A DNA stretch of 6,526 bases from an uncultured Dorea sp. (GCA_910587575.1 CAJULU010000072.1:1-6526); one strand, 5' to 3'. Positions 1 to 5,788 are shown, counted from the first letter of the stretch. Notes: generated from the sequence alone by a model not told the origin. Program-made: numbers and translations.

Positions 1-86
1 ATATCTCCGATTCCGTCTGCATTGGTATCCGCAAAGGACTGAGGATAAATCTCATAAAACACTGCATTTTTTAACCATTCAACCAT
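1..86 (-). CDS. GH13 alpha-glucosidase/alpha-amylase family enzyme, N-terminal fragment (cut by left edge)
   Basis: Only the first 28 codons and two bases of the next lie in the window. The peptide begins MVEWLKNAVFYEIYPQSF and continues A-D-T-N-A-D-G-I-G-D. This is the characteristic start of glycoside hydrolase family 13: the first beta-strand of the catalytic barrel (xxVFYEIYPQSF), followed by the calcium-binding loop DxNxDGxGD (D20, N22, D24, D28). Family members such as oligo-1,6-glucosidase, alpha-glucosidase, sucrose hydrolase and trehalose-cleaving enzymes hydrolyse alpha-linked glucosides. No signal peptide precedes the barrel, so the enzyme should be cytoplasmic. The ATG is preceded by AAAAGGAG at 98-105, an 11-nt spacing. 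The gene starts 29 nt after the ATPase stop with no terminator between, so it is very probably the next operon member, degrading the imported sugar. Subfamily, catalytic residues and exact substrate are outside the window. Confidence 0.88.
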   Translation of the reverse strand, partial: MVEWLKNAVFYEIYPQSFADTNADGIGD

Positions 87-115
87 ATCTTTCTTTTCTC
101 CTTTTATTTTCGTCC

Positions 116-1216
116 TTAGTGGCAGATTGCCATCTCGGTATCCTTATCGAAGAAATGTGCCCTGTCCATATTTGCAGCAATCTGATAAGGTCCCTTTTCC
201 GGCTGTTTTCCCGATGCCGGAACCTTCACGATCACGCCCACATCGTTCACATACATATACAGATTATAATCTGCACCTAACAATTCGCTGAAGCTCATCT
301 CTGCATCCAGCGCATTATCAGCGGTCAGCTTATCCTGTGTCAGAAAATCTTCCGGCCTGAATCCCATGACCACGGTCTTCCCCGCATAAGAAGCCAGAGC
401 TCCCATCTTGCGCTCCGGAATCAGAAGCCTGCTCTTTCCAACCACTGCATAGAGCTTCTCTCCCTTCTTCTCAATCCGGGTATCCAGGAAATTCATCTGC
501 GGACTGCCGATAAAGCCTGCCACAAACAGATTCACCGGCTCATTATACAGATTCTTCGGCGTATCAAACTGCTGGATCACACCTTCCTTCATAACCACGA
601 TACGGTCGCCCATGGTCATGGCCTCTGTCTGGTCGTGCGTTACATATACGAACGTAATGTCAAGCTTCTGATGGAGCTTTGCAATCTCCGTCCTCATGGA
701 TGCCCGAAGCTTGGCATCCAGATTGGACAACGGTTCATCCAGCAGGAAAACCGCAGGGTTTCTTACCATGGCACGTCCCAGGGCAACACGCTGTCTCTGG
801 CCGCCGGAAAGTTCCTTGGGCTTGCGGGTCAGCAGATGCTCCAGATCCAGGATCTTCGCCGCCTCGTGTACACGGCGGTCAATCTCAGCCTTATCTTCTT
901 TGCGCAGGTTCAGTCCAAACGCAATATTCTTATATACGTTCATATGAGGGTACAACGCATAATTCTGGAAAACCATTGCAATGTCCCGGTCCTTTGGCGG
1001 TACTTTGTTCACCATTCTGTCCCCGATGAAAAGTTCGCCTTCCGTCACACTCTCAAGCCCTGCGATCATACGCAGAGTCGTTGACTTTCCGCACCCGGAT
1101 GGCCCGACCAGAATAATGAACTCTTTGTCTTTGATCTCAAGATTCAGGTTCGGGACAACCGGCTTGGTTGCGCCGTCATAAGTTTTTGATACATTCTTAA
1201 AACTAATCGAAGCCAT
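116..1216 (-). CDS. ugpC: Sugar ABC transporter ATP-binding protein, MalK/MsmX/UgpC type
   Basis: This is the cytoplasmic ATPase that powers the sugar importer encoded upstream. It has 366 residues, the usual length for the MalK/MsmK/UgpC class. Visible motifs are Walker A GPSGCGKST (38-46), Q-loop Q84 in QNYALYPHM, ABC signature LSGGQ (136-140), Walker B VFLLDE (156-161), D-loop SNLDA (164-168) and switch histidine H194 in VTHDQTEAMT. The C-terminal part (about 235-366) is the regulatory OB/TOBE region, with the typical GFRPED segment at 285-290. All catalytic residues are present. The ORF can be opened 5 codons further upstream to a TTG at 1231, but that TTG lies in the Shine-Dalgarno sequence. 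GGAGG at 1225-1229 sits 8 nt before the ATG at 1216, giving the start MASISFKNVS. The symbol is what automated pipelines give this class. In Firmicutes such ATPases (MsmX, MsmK) often serve several sugar importers, so glycerol-phosphate specificity should not be assumed. Confidence 0.95.
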   Translation of the reverse strand: MASISFKNVSKTYDGATKPVVPNLNLEIKDKEFIILVGPSGCGKSTTLRMIAGLESVTEGELFIGDRMVNKVPPKDRDIAMVFQNYALYPHMNVYKNIAFGLNLRKEDKAEIDRRVHEAAKILDLEHLLTRKPKELSGGQRQRVALGRAMVRNPAVFLLDEPLSNLDAKLRASMRTEIAKLHQKLDITFVYVTHDQTEAMTMGDRIVVMKEGVIQQFDTPKNLYNEPVNLFVAGFIGSPQMNFLDTRIEKKGEKLYAVVGKSRLLIPERKMGALASYAGKTVVMGFRPEDFLTQDKLTADNALDAEMSFSELLGADYNLYMYVNDVGVIVKVPASGKQPEKGPYQIAANMDRAHFFDKDTEMAICH

Positions 1217-1224
1217 ACTCATTT

Positions 1225-1229
1225 CCTCC
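1225..1229 (-). promoter_or_regulatory. Ribosome binding site that fixes the ATPase start
   Basis: On the minus strand this reads GGAGG. Three in-frame starts are possible: TTG at 1231 overlaps the site, ATG at 1222 is only 2 nt from it, and ATG at 1216 is 8 nt away. Only the last has normal spacing, so the protein starts MASIS. Confidence 0.8.
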
Positions 1230-1242
1230 AACTGTTATTTTC

Positions 1243-1259
1243 ACAGCATTCTCTGCTGT
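1243..1259 (-). other. Small hairpin between the DUF624 and ATPase genes
   Basis: ACAGCA and TGCTGT form a perfect 6-bp stem with a 5-nt loop (1249-1253) in the 47-nt gap between the DUF624 stop and the ATPase start. No run of T follows on the transcribed strand, so it is not an intrinsic terminator. It may be an mRNA-stability element or chance. Confidence 0.4.
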
Positions 1260-1263
1260 CTGG

Positions 1264-2055
1264 CTATCTCTCATCTGGCACGCTCTCATTCCCTTTTGGC
1301 TTACGTCTCTGCCGGTTCCAGTCCGGGTGGGAAAACGTACTCTCCTGATAAAATACTTCTGCCGTCCGGTGTTCTTCATCCGTAAACAACGCTTCTTTCG
1401 GAGCCGTATGCCGTTTTACTTCCATCTTCTCCGGATCCATAACCCGGAATGCCCTGCGAAAGAAGAAGCTGTTCAGATACGCAACCATTCCAAAGCCTGC
1501 CATTCCCCATAAGAATACCGACATATTGACGCCCGACGGATTCATGAAGAATGACAGATATACCGCAAAAATTACCAGGGCAATACTTAAGATCGTCCAC
1601 GGCAGTGCGGCAATACTCAGAAGCCACGCATTCCTTACGGTATTCTTCACCGTGTTGCAATATCTTGCCTGTAACGGGAAAAGATACTGGAACCCGAAAA
1701 GGAATACAATACACATCAGAAAGAAACTCACCCGGTACATCTTCCCTGCCGCACCACCCATGCTGCTGATAATCAGATAGTAAACGCCCAGAAATACAAA
1801 CACGAATATACAAAGCAGCCAGATAGCCGTCGCCTGCTTAAAGTTCTGTCTGAATGCATTCCAGAACTGCTTTACGATCACATCCTCCTCGTCATCTTCT
1901 ATGACCGCCTGCATACAGACGTATAACGCCGTAAGCGCCGCTCCTGCCGTAAACAAAGGCAGCGACAGCAGACAGAACATCATATTGCACAGGAAGATAT
2001 TCGCCAGCGTCCGGAGCGCATTCATAAGAGGACCATTCATGTCAAATAAGCTCAT
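1264..2055 (-). CDS. DUF624 (YesL-type) integral membrane protein
   Basis: This is a 263-residue membrane protein of the DUF624 family, to which Bacillus YesL belongs. The family has no established biochemical function but is repeatedly found beside sugar ABC transporters and glycoside hydrolases. The N-terminal segment (about 8-48) carries the family hallmark: an amphipathic start FDMNGPLMNALRTLANI, then a hydrophobic stretch with LSLPLFTAGAALTALY. Further membrane segments are seen at about 77-97, 107-130, 143-170 and 178-198, giving five in all. An acidic loop EDDEED (53-58) follows the first. Residues 205-263 form a charged hydrophilic tail with many K, R, E and H. The family is usually a little over 200 residues, so this tail is extra. 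The gene starts 2 nt after the stop of the MalG-like permease, and its weak ribosome binding site (AAGGTG) lies inside that gene, suggesting translational coupling. A role in transporter assembly or sensing is inference only. Confidence 0.85.
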   Translation of the reverse strand: MSLFDMNGPLMNALRTLANIFLCNMMFCLLSLPLFTAGAALTALYVCMQAVIEDDEEDVIVKQFWNAFRQNFKQATAIWLLCIFVFVFLGVYYLIISSMGGAAGKMYRVSFFLMCIVFLFGFQYLFPLQARYCNTVKNTVRNAWLLSIAALPWTILSIALVIFAVYLSFFMNPSGVNMSVFLWGMAGFGMVAYLNSFFFRRAFRVMDPEKMEVKRHTAPKEALFTDEEHRTAEVFYQESTFSHPDWNRQRRKPKGNESVPDER

Positions 2056-2057
2056 AA

Positions 2058-2918
2058 TTATTTAATCGCACCTTCTACCATACCGTTCATGATCTGTTTC
2101 TGAGCAACCAGGAAGATAATTACCATAGGAATAATCGCCAGTAATGCCGCCGTAAGGATCAGATCCCACTGTTTTACATAAGAACCTACGAATGCCTGCA
2201 CTGCAACCGGAAGAGTCTTTACCTTACCGTTCTGTCCTAACATCAGAGAAGGAAGAAGGTAATCGTTCCAGATCCACATCCCGTTCAGAATCGTTACCGT
2301 GGTAATTACCGGCGTCAGAAGCGGGAAGATGATGCGGAAGAACGTTCCTTCCGGAGAACATCCGTCAATCGCAGCCGCTTCTTCCAGTTCATAAGGAATT
2401 CCCTTGATAAAACCGGTCAGAATAAATACGGTCATGGCTCCGCCGAATCCACAGTATGCAAACACGATTCCCGGAATGGACTGCAGAAGCGGAAGCCCTA
2501 CAAAATTCCCCACGTCACGGAACGTGGAAATCAACGGAAGCATAACAACCTGGAACGGAATGATCATAGAAGCAATGAAAATCATATAGATGACCGTAGA
2601 CCATTTTGTCTTATTCCGGCAGATGACCCATGCCGCCATACCTCCGAACAAAGCCAGTACAGCCAGTGAAATCACGGTAATGATTACCGACGTACCGAAA
2701 GCATACCAGAAGTTAAAGTTGGAGTTATTCACAACAGCGGACAGATTTGACATCAGCTGTGAGAAACTTACGCCCTCAAGACCTACCGGGTTGGCCACGA
2801 TACCGTTGGCATTCTTGAAGGTATTCATCACAACCAGATAGAATGGAAACAGCGTATAGACTGCAACAATGATGCCAAGCACTGTCAGGATGATTTTTTT
2901 GGATTTCTTCATTTCCAT
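2058..2918 (-). CDS. Carbohydrate ABC transporter permease, MalG-like (CUT1)
   Basis: This is the second membrane subunit of the importer, in the binding-protein-dependent permease family (MalG/LacG/MsmG type). At 286 residues it has the normal family length. It begins with a short basic stretch (KKSKK) and a first membrane helix at about 8-31. Further helices lie near 74-99, 106-130, 147-170, 199-218 and 253-273, giving the usual six. The cytoplasmic EAA loop that docks on the ATPase is clear: E180-A-A-A-I-D-G (180-186), ending in R195-I-I-F-P199. The stop of the MalF-like gene and this start overlap as TAATG at 2916-2920. A strong site AAGGAGGT (2928-2935) sits 9 nt before the ATG, inside the end of the upstream gene. 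A second ATG two codons later would be 15 nt from that site and is less likely. The substrate is an oligosaccharide; the permease alone does not say which. Confidence 0.95.
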   Translation of the reverse strand: MEMKKSKKIILTVLGIIVAVYTLFPFYLVVMNTFKNANGIVANPVGLEGVSFSQLMSNLSAVVNNSNFNFWYAFGTSVIITVISLAVLALFGGMAAWVICRNKTKWSTVIYMIFIASMIIPFQVVMLPLISTFRDVGNFVGLPLLQSIPGIVFAYCGFGGAMTVFILTGFIKGIPYELEEAAAIDGCSPEGTFFRIIFPLLTPVITTVTILNGMWIWNDYLLPSLMLGQNGKVKTLPVAVQAFVGSYVKQWDLILTAALLAIIPMVIIFLVAQKQIMNGMVEGAIK

Positions 2919-3985
2919 TACATCTCAACCTCCTTCTTGTTAGAGATCCGGACCTGGATAATGGATACCGTAGCCAGGATGATAAAGAACAGAACCGCTT
3001 TTGCCTGTCCAAGCGCATAATTGTTCTTTGAAATCGCCGTATTGTAGATGTTCAGCGCCAGCATCTGCGTACCATTAGTCAGATAGCTTCCCATGAAATC
3101 TGCCACAGATCCTGTACCATTCGTCAATGCCATATTCACATCGAACTGCTTAAACGCAGATGTCAGTGTCAGGAAAGTACAGATTGTAATCGTAGATGCA
3201 ATCATGGGAATCTTGATCTTAAACAGAGTCGTCAGCGCATTTGCACCGTCAATCTGGGAAGCTTCCAGCACATCCTTGGGTACGGTGGTAAGACCCGTTA
3301 CATAAATCAGCATAATATAACCTGCATACTGCCAGATATAGACAACAATAATCGCAATAAAGGCTGTCTTCGTATTGGCCAGAACTGAATTCTGCATTCC
3401 CATCAGCTTGGAAGTCACCTGTACCAGCACATTATTAAATGCGAACTGCCAGATATAGCCTAATACGATACCGCCGATCAGATTAGGAAGGAAATAAGCC
3501 GCTCTGAAGAAGTTCACACCTTTCAGCTTACTGGTACAAAGCAGCGCCAGCATAAATCCTACCAGATTAACCAGAATCATATTAAATACCACAAACAGGA
3601 AGGTCAGTAACACAGACCAGATAAATGCCGGTTCCTTAAACATTGCCGTATAGTTGGCAAATCCGATGAATCCGGAAAATTTGATACCATTCCAGTCAGT
3701 AAAGGAATAAAAAATACCCAGAAGCAGTGGAATGATTACGGTCACAGCAAACGTAAATAACAATGGAAATAAAAAGATAAAATTAATAATGCTGCGGTGA
3801 TGTTCTACGGTCGGGAACAGATACATTCCCACCAGGAGTGCCACTGCCCCTGCGATCAGAAGCGTTCCCCTTATGGGGCTTCCGCTGCCGGAAAAATCCA
3901 GGAACAAAGCCACTGCCAGGCCTGCCGCTCCTGCTGCAAGCAGAACAAGAGACAACATTTTTTTACTTGTTGAATTCTCAGACAT
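2918..3985 (-). CDS. Carbohydrate ABC transporter permease, MalF-like (CUT1), with two extra N-terminal helices
   Basis: This is the first membrane subunit of the importer (MalF/LacF/MsmF/UgpA type). The family core starts near residue 66 with IINFIFLFPLLFTFAV and IIPLLLGIFYSFTDWNG (84-100), a sequence typical of these permeases. Core helices lie at about 67-94, 122-150, 164-183, 208-230, 258-279 and 328-345. The EAA loop is E241-A-S-Q-I-D-G (241-247), ending I257-K-I-P260. Upstream of the core are two additional hydrophobic segments (about 10-29 and 40-57) joined by a Ser/Gly-rich turn. The protein is therefore 355 residues, against roughly 290-300 for the simple form. E. coli MalF also carries two extra N-terminal helices, though in a longer protein with a large periplasmic loop that is absent here. 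GAGAGGAG (3993-4000) lies 7 nt before the ATG. A likely partial terminator lies just upstream, between this gene and the binding-protein gene. Confidence 0.95.
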   Translation of the reverse strand: MSENSTSKKMLSLVLLAAGAAGLAVALFLDFSGSGSPIRGTLLIAGAVALLVGMYLFPTVEHHRSIINFIFLFPLLFTFAVTVIIPLLLGIFYSFTDWNGIKFSGFIGFANYTAMFKEPAFIWSVLLTFLFVVFNMILVNLVGFMLALLCTSKLKGVNFFRAAYFLPNLIGGIVLGYIWQFAFNNVLVQVTSKLMGMQNSVLANTKTAFIAIIVVYIWQYAGYIMLIYVTGLTTVPKDVLEASQIDGANALTTLFKIKIPMIASTITICTFLTLTSAFKQFDVNMALTNGTGSVADFMGSYLTNGTQMLALNIYNTAISKNNYALGQAKAVLFFIILATVSIIQVRISNKKEVEM

Positions 3986-4010
3986 TTTCTAGCTCCTCTC
4001 TGTTGTTTCT

Positions 4011-4050
4011 AAATAAAAAAGCGGACGGCGGCTTACGCTCCACTGCCCGC
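4011..4050 (-). terminator. Intrinsic terminator or attenuator between the binding-protein and permease genes
   Basis: Read on the minus strand, a G+C-rich hairpin (4050 to 4021) is followed at once by TTTTTTATTT (4020 to 4011). The outer stem is GCGGGC with GTCCGC (6 pairs, one G-U). After one A-C mismatch it continues with 4 more pairs, and the loop is 8 nt. The spacer lies within a transporter operon whose downstream genes have no promoter that I can see, so partial read-through is the natural reading. This would give more binding-protein mRNA than permease mRNA. The T-run ends about 10 nt before the permease ribosome binding site. Confidence 0.75.
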
Positions 4051-4055
4051 CCATC

Positions 4056-4099
4056 CCGGAACTAACGGGAAATGCCTCTGTCATCTCCCAAAGTTCCGG
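4056..4099 (-). repeat. Inverted repeat (hairpin) after the binding-protein gene
   Basis: CCGGAACT (4056-4063) and AGTTCCGG (4092-4099) are perfect 8-bp inverted repeats. Inside them GGGA (4067-4070) and TCCC (4086-4089) can add 4 pairs across a small internal loop, leaving a 15-nt loop. No T-run follows directly. It lies 22 nt after the binding-protein stop and 5 nt before the terminator-like hairpin. Such a structure would be expected to protect the 3' end of the binding-protein transcript from exonucleases. Confidence 0.65.
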
Positions 4100-4121
4100 C
4101 TGTTCAGTTCAATATCATCAA

Positions 4122-5438
4122 TTAGTTCGCATAGCAGCCCTCGATTACCTGCTGCATGGTCTTTACAAATCCTTCTGTATCAAGAGTTCCGGCTGCATAA
4201 TCAGAGAATACCTGTCCCGTGTAGTTCTGAGCCAGACCTTCCTTCATGCCAAGCCAGTGCCATCCGGATGTCTTCTCTGCGGTCTGATAATCTACGATCG
4301 TCTGTGCAAACGGATCAGATGCAACATACTTACAGGAATTAAACGGACTGATAAATCCAGCCTCTTCTACCAGTACCTGCTGTGCCTTGTCTTCTGCACA
4401 CCACTGCAGGAACGCTTTCGCCTTGTCTGCCTTGCCGTCAGAGAATACGGACCACCAGGATGGAGAATTGGTAAGGATGGTGTCCATGCCGTCTTCAAAT
4501 GCATACGGAACCATACCTACTTCAAAATTGCCGGCAGCTTCATACGCATCCGCATCATCACCTGTCATGGTAGCGCCGATCCAGGAACCCTGTGTTACAA
4601 ATGCATACTTGCCGGAAGCAAAGTTCAGAATCTGCTGGTCATATGTACCGGAAACCAGAAGCGCAGGATCTGAATACTGGTTCAGAAGACCTACAAACTC
4701 AGCAAAATCGGTAAGACGTGCCTCGTCAACCTTTCCGCCGTCATTGAGCATATCAATGTATGTGGTATCGTCACGCTCAAGTCCGCCGTCAATGTAATTC
4801 GCAAACAGGTGGTTACCTGTTGACCAGTACAGATTGGTTGCCTCTGCACAATAGCCGACTACCGCATCCAGACCTAAGTCACCCTTCTTGGAATCAATTG
4901 TCTTAAATGCCTCTTCGATTGCTTTCGGGCTTGTCAGTGTGGAAGGATCAACCCCTGCTTCTTCCAGAATGCCTGCATTGTAAGCCAGTCCGATTGCTTC
5001 TACTGTATATGGGAAACCGATGGTTCCATATTCTTCGTCCACATAAGCTGCCTCTGTGTCAGATGCCCAGGACTCTCCGCTCATATCCTCAAGCATGCCT
5101 TCCCAGTTCTTAAAATCAGTTGCACCGCCATTTACAAAGATATCCGGCATATTGCCTGCTTGATAATACCCTTTCAAAGTTCCCTGGATATCAATACCGC
5201 CTCCCATGGACTCGATTTCTACCGGAATGCCTGTCTCCTCTTCATACATCTCGGCCAGTTTCTTTAACTGGGAGTCAATCTCAATCTTACCGTTGACCAG
5301 ACGGATCGCATCACTATTGCCGGATGAAGAGCCTGAATCCGAGCTGCCGGAATCGCCTGAATCTCCGCCACCGCCGCAGGCCGCAAGGCTGAATGCCATA
5401 AGAGATGTCAACAATACTGCAATAACTTTTCTTTTCAT
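4122..5438 (-). CDS. Sugar ABC transporter substrate-binding lipoprotein (family 1 solute-binding protein)
   Basis: This extracellular lipoprotein captures the sugar and delivers it to the permeases. It has 438 residues, normal for the MalE-like family 1 solute-binding proteins. The signal peptide is basic (MKRKV), then hydrophobic (6-20), ending in the lipobox L18-A-A-C21, so Cys21 should be lipidated and anchor the protein to the membrane. Residues 22-43 are a flexible Gly/Ser/Asp linker. The mature domain has typical features: LAEMYEEETGIPVEI (61-75), GNMPDIFVNGG (95-105), and the hinge-region segment GFPYTVEAIGLAYN (141-154). Aromatic residues that could stack on sugar rings include W205, W286, W328, W329, W393 and W395. 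The ORF can be opened 7 codons upstream to a GTG at 5459, but that lies upstream of the Shine-Dalgarno and would spoil the signal peptide, so ATG 5438 is the start. It is the first gene after the promoter region and is separated from the permease genes by two hairpins. The ligand is probably an alpha-glucoside, judged from the GH13 gene at the operon end. Confidence 0.95.
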   Translation of the reverse strand: MKRKVIAVLLTSLMAFSLAACGGGGDSGDSGSSDSGSSSGNSDAIRLVNGKIEIDSQLKKLAEMYEEETGIPVEIESMGGGIDIQGTLKGYYQAGNMPDIFVNGGATDFKNWEGMLEDMSGESWASDTEAAYVDEEYGTIGFPYTVEAIGLAYNAGILEEAGVDPSTLTSPKAIEEAFKTIDSKKGDLGLDAVVGYCAEATNLYWSTGNHLFANYIDGGLERDDTTYIDMLNDGGKVDEARLTDFAEFVGLLNQYSDPALLVSGTYDQQILNFASGKYAFVTQGSWIGATMTGDDADAYEAAGNFEVGMVPYAFEDGMDTILTNSPSWWSVFSDGKADKAKAFLQWCAEDKAQQVLVEEAGFISPFNSCKYVASDPFAQTIVDYQTAEKTSGWHWLGMKEGLAQNYTGQVFSDYAAGTLDTEGFVKTMQQVIEGCYAN

Positions 5439-5441
5439 ATT

Positions 5442-5450
5442 CTCCTCCTT
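5442..5450 (-). promoter_or_regulatory. Strong ribosome binding site of the binding-protein gene
   Basis: On the minus strand this reads AAGGAGGAG. It is close to the ideal anti-16S match and sits 3-5 nt before ATG 5438, depending on which GGAG pairs. It shows that the upstream GTG at 5459 is not the start. A strong site here fits the high level needed for a binding protein. Confidence 0.8.
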
Positions 5451-5466
5451 TGGTTCCACGGAACCA
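5451..5466 (-). repeat. Perfect palindromic hairpin abutting the ribosome binding site
   Basis: TGGTTCC (5451-5457) and GGAACCA (5460-5466) are perfect 7-bp inverted repeats around a 2-base centre. In RNA this would fold as a 6-bp stem with a 4-nt loop. It ends directly against AAGGAGGAG at 5442-5450, inside the predicted 5' untranslated leader. It could stabilise the leader or influence ribosome access. It lacks the central CpG of the operator at 5480-5497, so it is not an obvious third copy. Confidence 0.6.
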
Positions 5467-5479
5467 TTGACAATTTATT

Positions 5480-5497
5480 ACCTTTTGCGCATAAGGT
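5480..5497. promoter_or_regulatory. LacI-family operator-like palindrome O1, downstream of the promoter
   Basis: ACCTTTTGCGCATAAGGT is an 18-bp palindrome with one mismatched pair (position 6 against 13). It is centred on a CpG step, as is usual for LacI/GalR-family operators, where the hinge helices wedge the central step. Its centre is about 17 bp downstream of the predicted transcription start, a position where a bound repressor would block the polymerase. A LacI-family gene lies just upstream in the same direction. That this regulator binds here is inference. Confidence 0.65.
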
Positions 5498-5511
5498 TTT
5501 ATCTGTAAGTT

Positions 5512-5540
5512 AATATATCATCATTTACCCTATTTTGCAA
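5512..5540 (-). promoter_or_regulatory. Sigma-A-type promoter of the transport operon (P1)
   Basis: On the minus strand, -35 TTGCAA (5535-5540, 4 of 6 consensus), a 17-bp spacer and -10 TATATT (5512-5517, 5 of 6) form a good housekeeping promoter. Transcription should start near 5505, giving a leader of about 67 nt before ATG 5438. Operator-like sites lie immediately on both sides (5480-5497 and 5542-5559). Confidence 0.65.
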
Positions 5541-5541
5541 T

Positions 5542-5559
5542 ACCTTTTGCACATAAGTT
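5542..5559. promoter_or_regulatory. Second operator-like site O2, upstream of the -35 box
   Basis: ACCTTTTGCACATAAGTT repeats O1 directly. Over the 17-bp unit TACCTTTTGCRCATAAG (5479-5495 and 5541-5557) there is one difference. It starts 62 bp from O1, close to six helical turns, so both would face the same side of the DNA. The centre is CpA instead of CpG and the right arm is degraded, so it should bind more weakly. It ends 1 bp before the P1 -35 box. Confidence 0.55.
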
Positions 5560-5584
5560 ATAGAAAAATCATAATAATCGACAA
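5557..5584 (-). promoter_or_regulatory. Possible second, upstream promoter (P2)
   Basis: On the minus strand, TTGTCG (5579-5584) and TATAAC (5557-5562) with a 16-bp spacer resemble a sigma-A promoter (4 of 6 and 5 of 6). The -10 box overlaps the edge of O2. The region is AT-rich, so such matches arise easily by chance. Confidence 0.25.
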
Positions 5585-5689
5585 TTTTTGTATGGTTTGT
5601 ATATTATCTTTTATTTTTCGATAGAATTAAAAGGAAATTAATATCGCATTATGGCATATTTTGTATGAAAATCTTTTTACACTGCTGTA
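5585..5689. other. AT-rich intergenic stretch with no recognisable feature
   Basis: This is very AT-rich DNA between the regulator terminator and the promoter region. I see no ORF with a ribosome binding site, no strong palindrome and no CcpA-type (cre) site with a central CG. It may serve as upstream curved or UP-element DNA for the operon promoter. Confidence 0.4.
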
Positions 5690-5752
5690 AAAAAGACAGA
5701 AAAAGAGCCATACATACATATAACCTCTGCATGTCTGGCTCTCCTCTTTTTT
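5690..5752 (-). terminator. Intrinsic terminator of the LacI-family regulator gene
   Basis: AGAGCCA (5704-5710) pairs perfectly with TGGCTCT (5736-5742). After one mismatch ACAT (5712-5715) pairs with ATGT (5731-5734). On the minus strand the hairpin is followed by TTTTTCTGTCTTTTTT, a split T-run. It lies about 37-50 nt after the regulator stop, so regulator transcripts should end before the transport operon. The plus side also has a T-run (5745-5752), so it could work in both directions. Confidence 0.75.
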
Positions 5753-5788
5753 CCATGTGCAATTTTACCAAATTTATCTCTTAACAGG

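Noticed and set aside
635..1181. Several plus-strand open frames (such as 635-1084, 679-1029) opposite the ATPase gene
   Set aside because: They lie antisense to a fully motif-supported ABC ATPase, show no family resemblance, have no convincing ribosome binding site, and have the odd composition expected of shadow frames.
1217..1231. TTG start of the ATPase five codons upstream
   Set aside because: The codon overlaps the GGAGG site. The ATG at 1216 has an 8-nt spacing and matches the usual N-terminus of the family.
4257..4797. Plus-strand open frames opposite the binding-protein gene
   Set aside because: These are shadow frames of a well-supported lipoprotein gene, with Cys/Arg-rich composition and no recognisable domain.
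5342..5378. Low-complexity Gly/Ser/Asp stretch of the binding protein
   Set aside because: This is a normal flexible linker behind the lipidated cysteine in Gram-positive binding proteins, not a tandem-repeat element.
5439..5459. GTG start of the binding-protein gene seven codons upstream
   Set aside because: The added residues would be encoded by the ribosome binding site and hairpin, and would put acidic residues before the basic start of the signal peptide.
5524..5540. A third operator-like element (TACCC then TTTTGCAATA)
   Set aside because: It resembles the TACC...TTTTGC half of O1 and O2 only with a 3-nt insertion, has no symmetric partner arm, and coincides with the promoter spacer and -35 box.
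5460..5700. Catabolite control (CcpA, cre) site in the promoter region
   Set aside because: I looked for a TGWAANCG...-type sequence and found no convincing match. The only CG-centred palindrome is O1, which does not fit the cre consensus.
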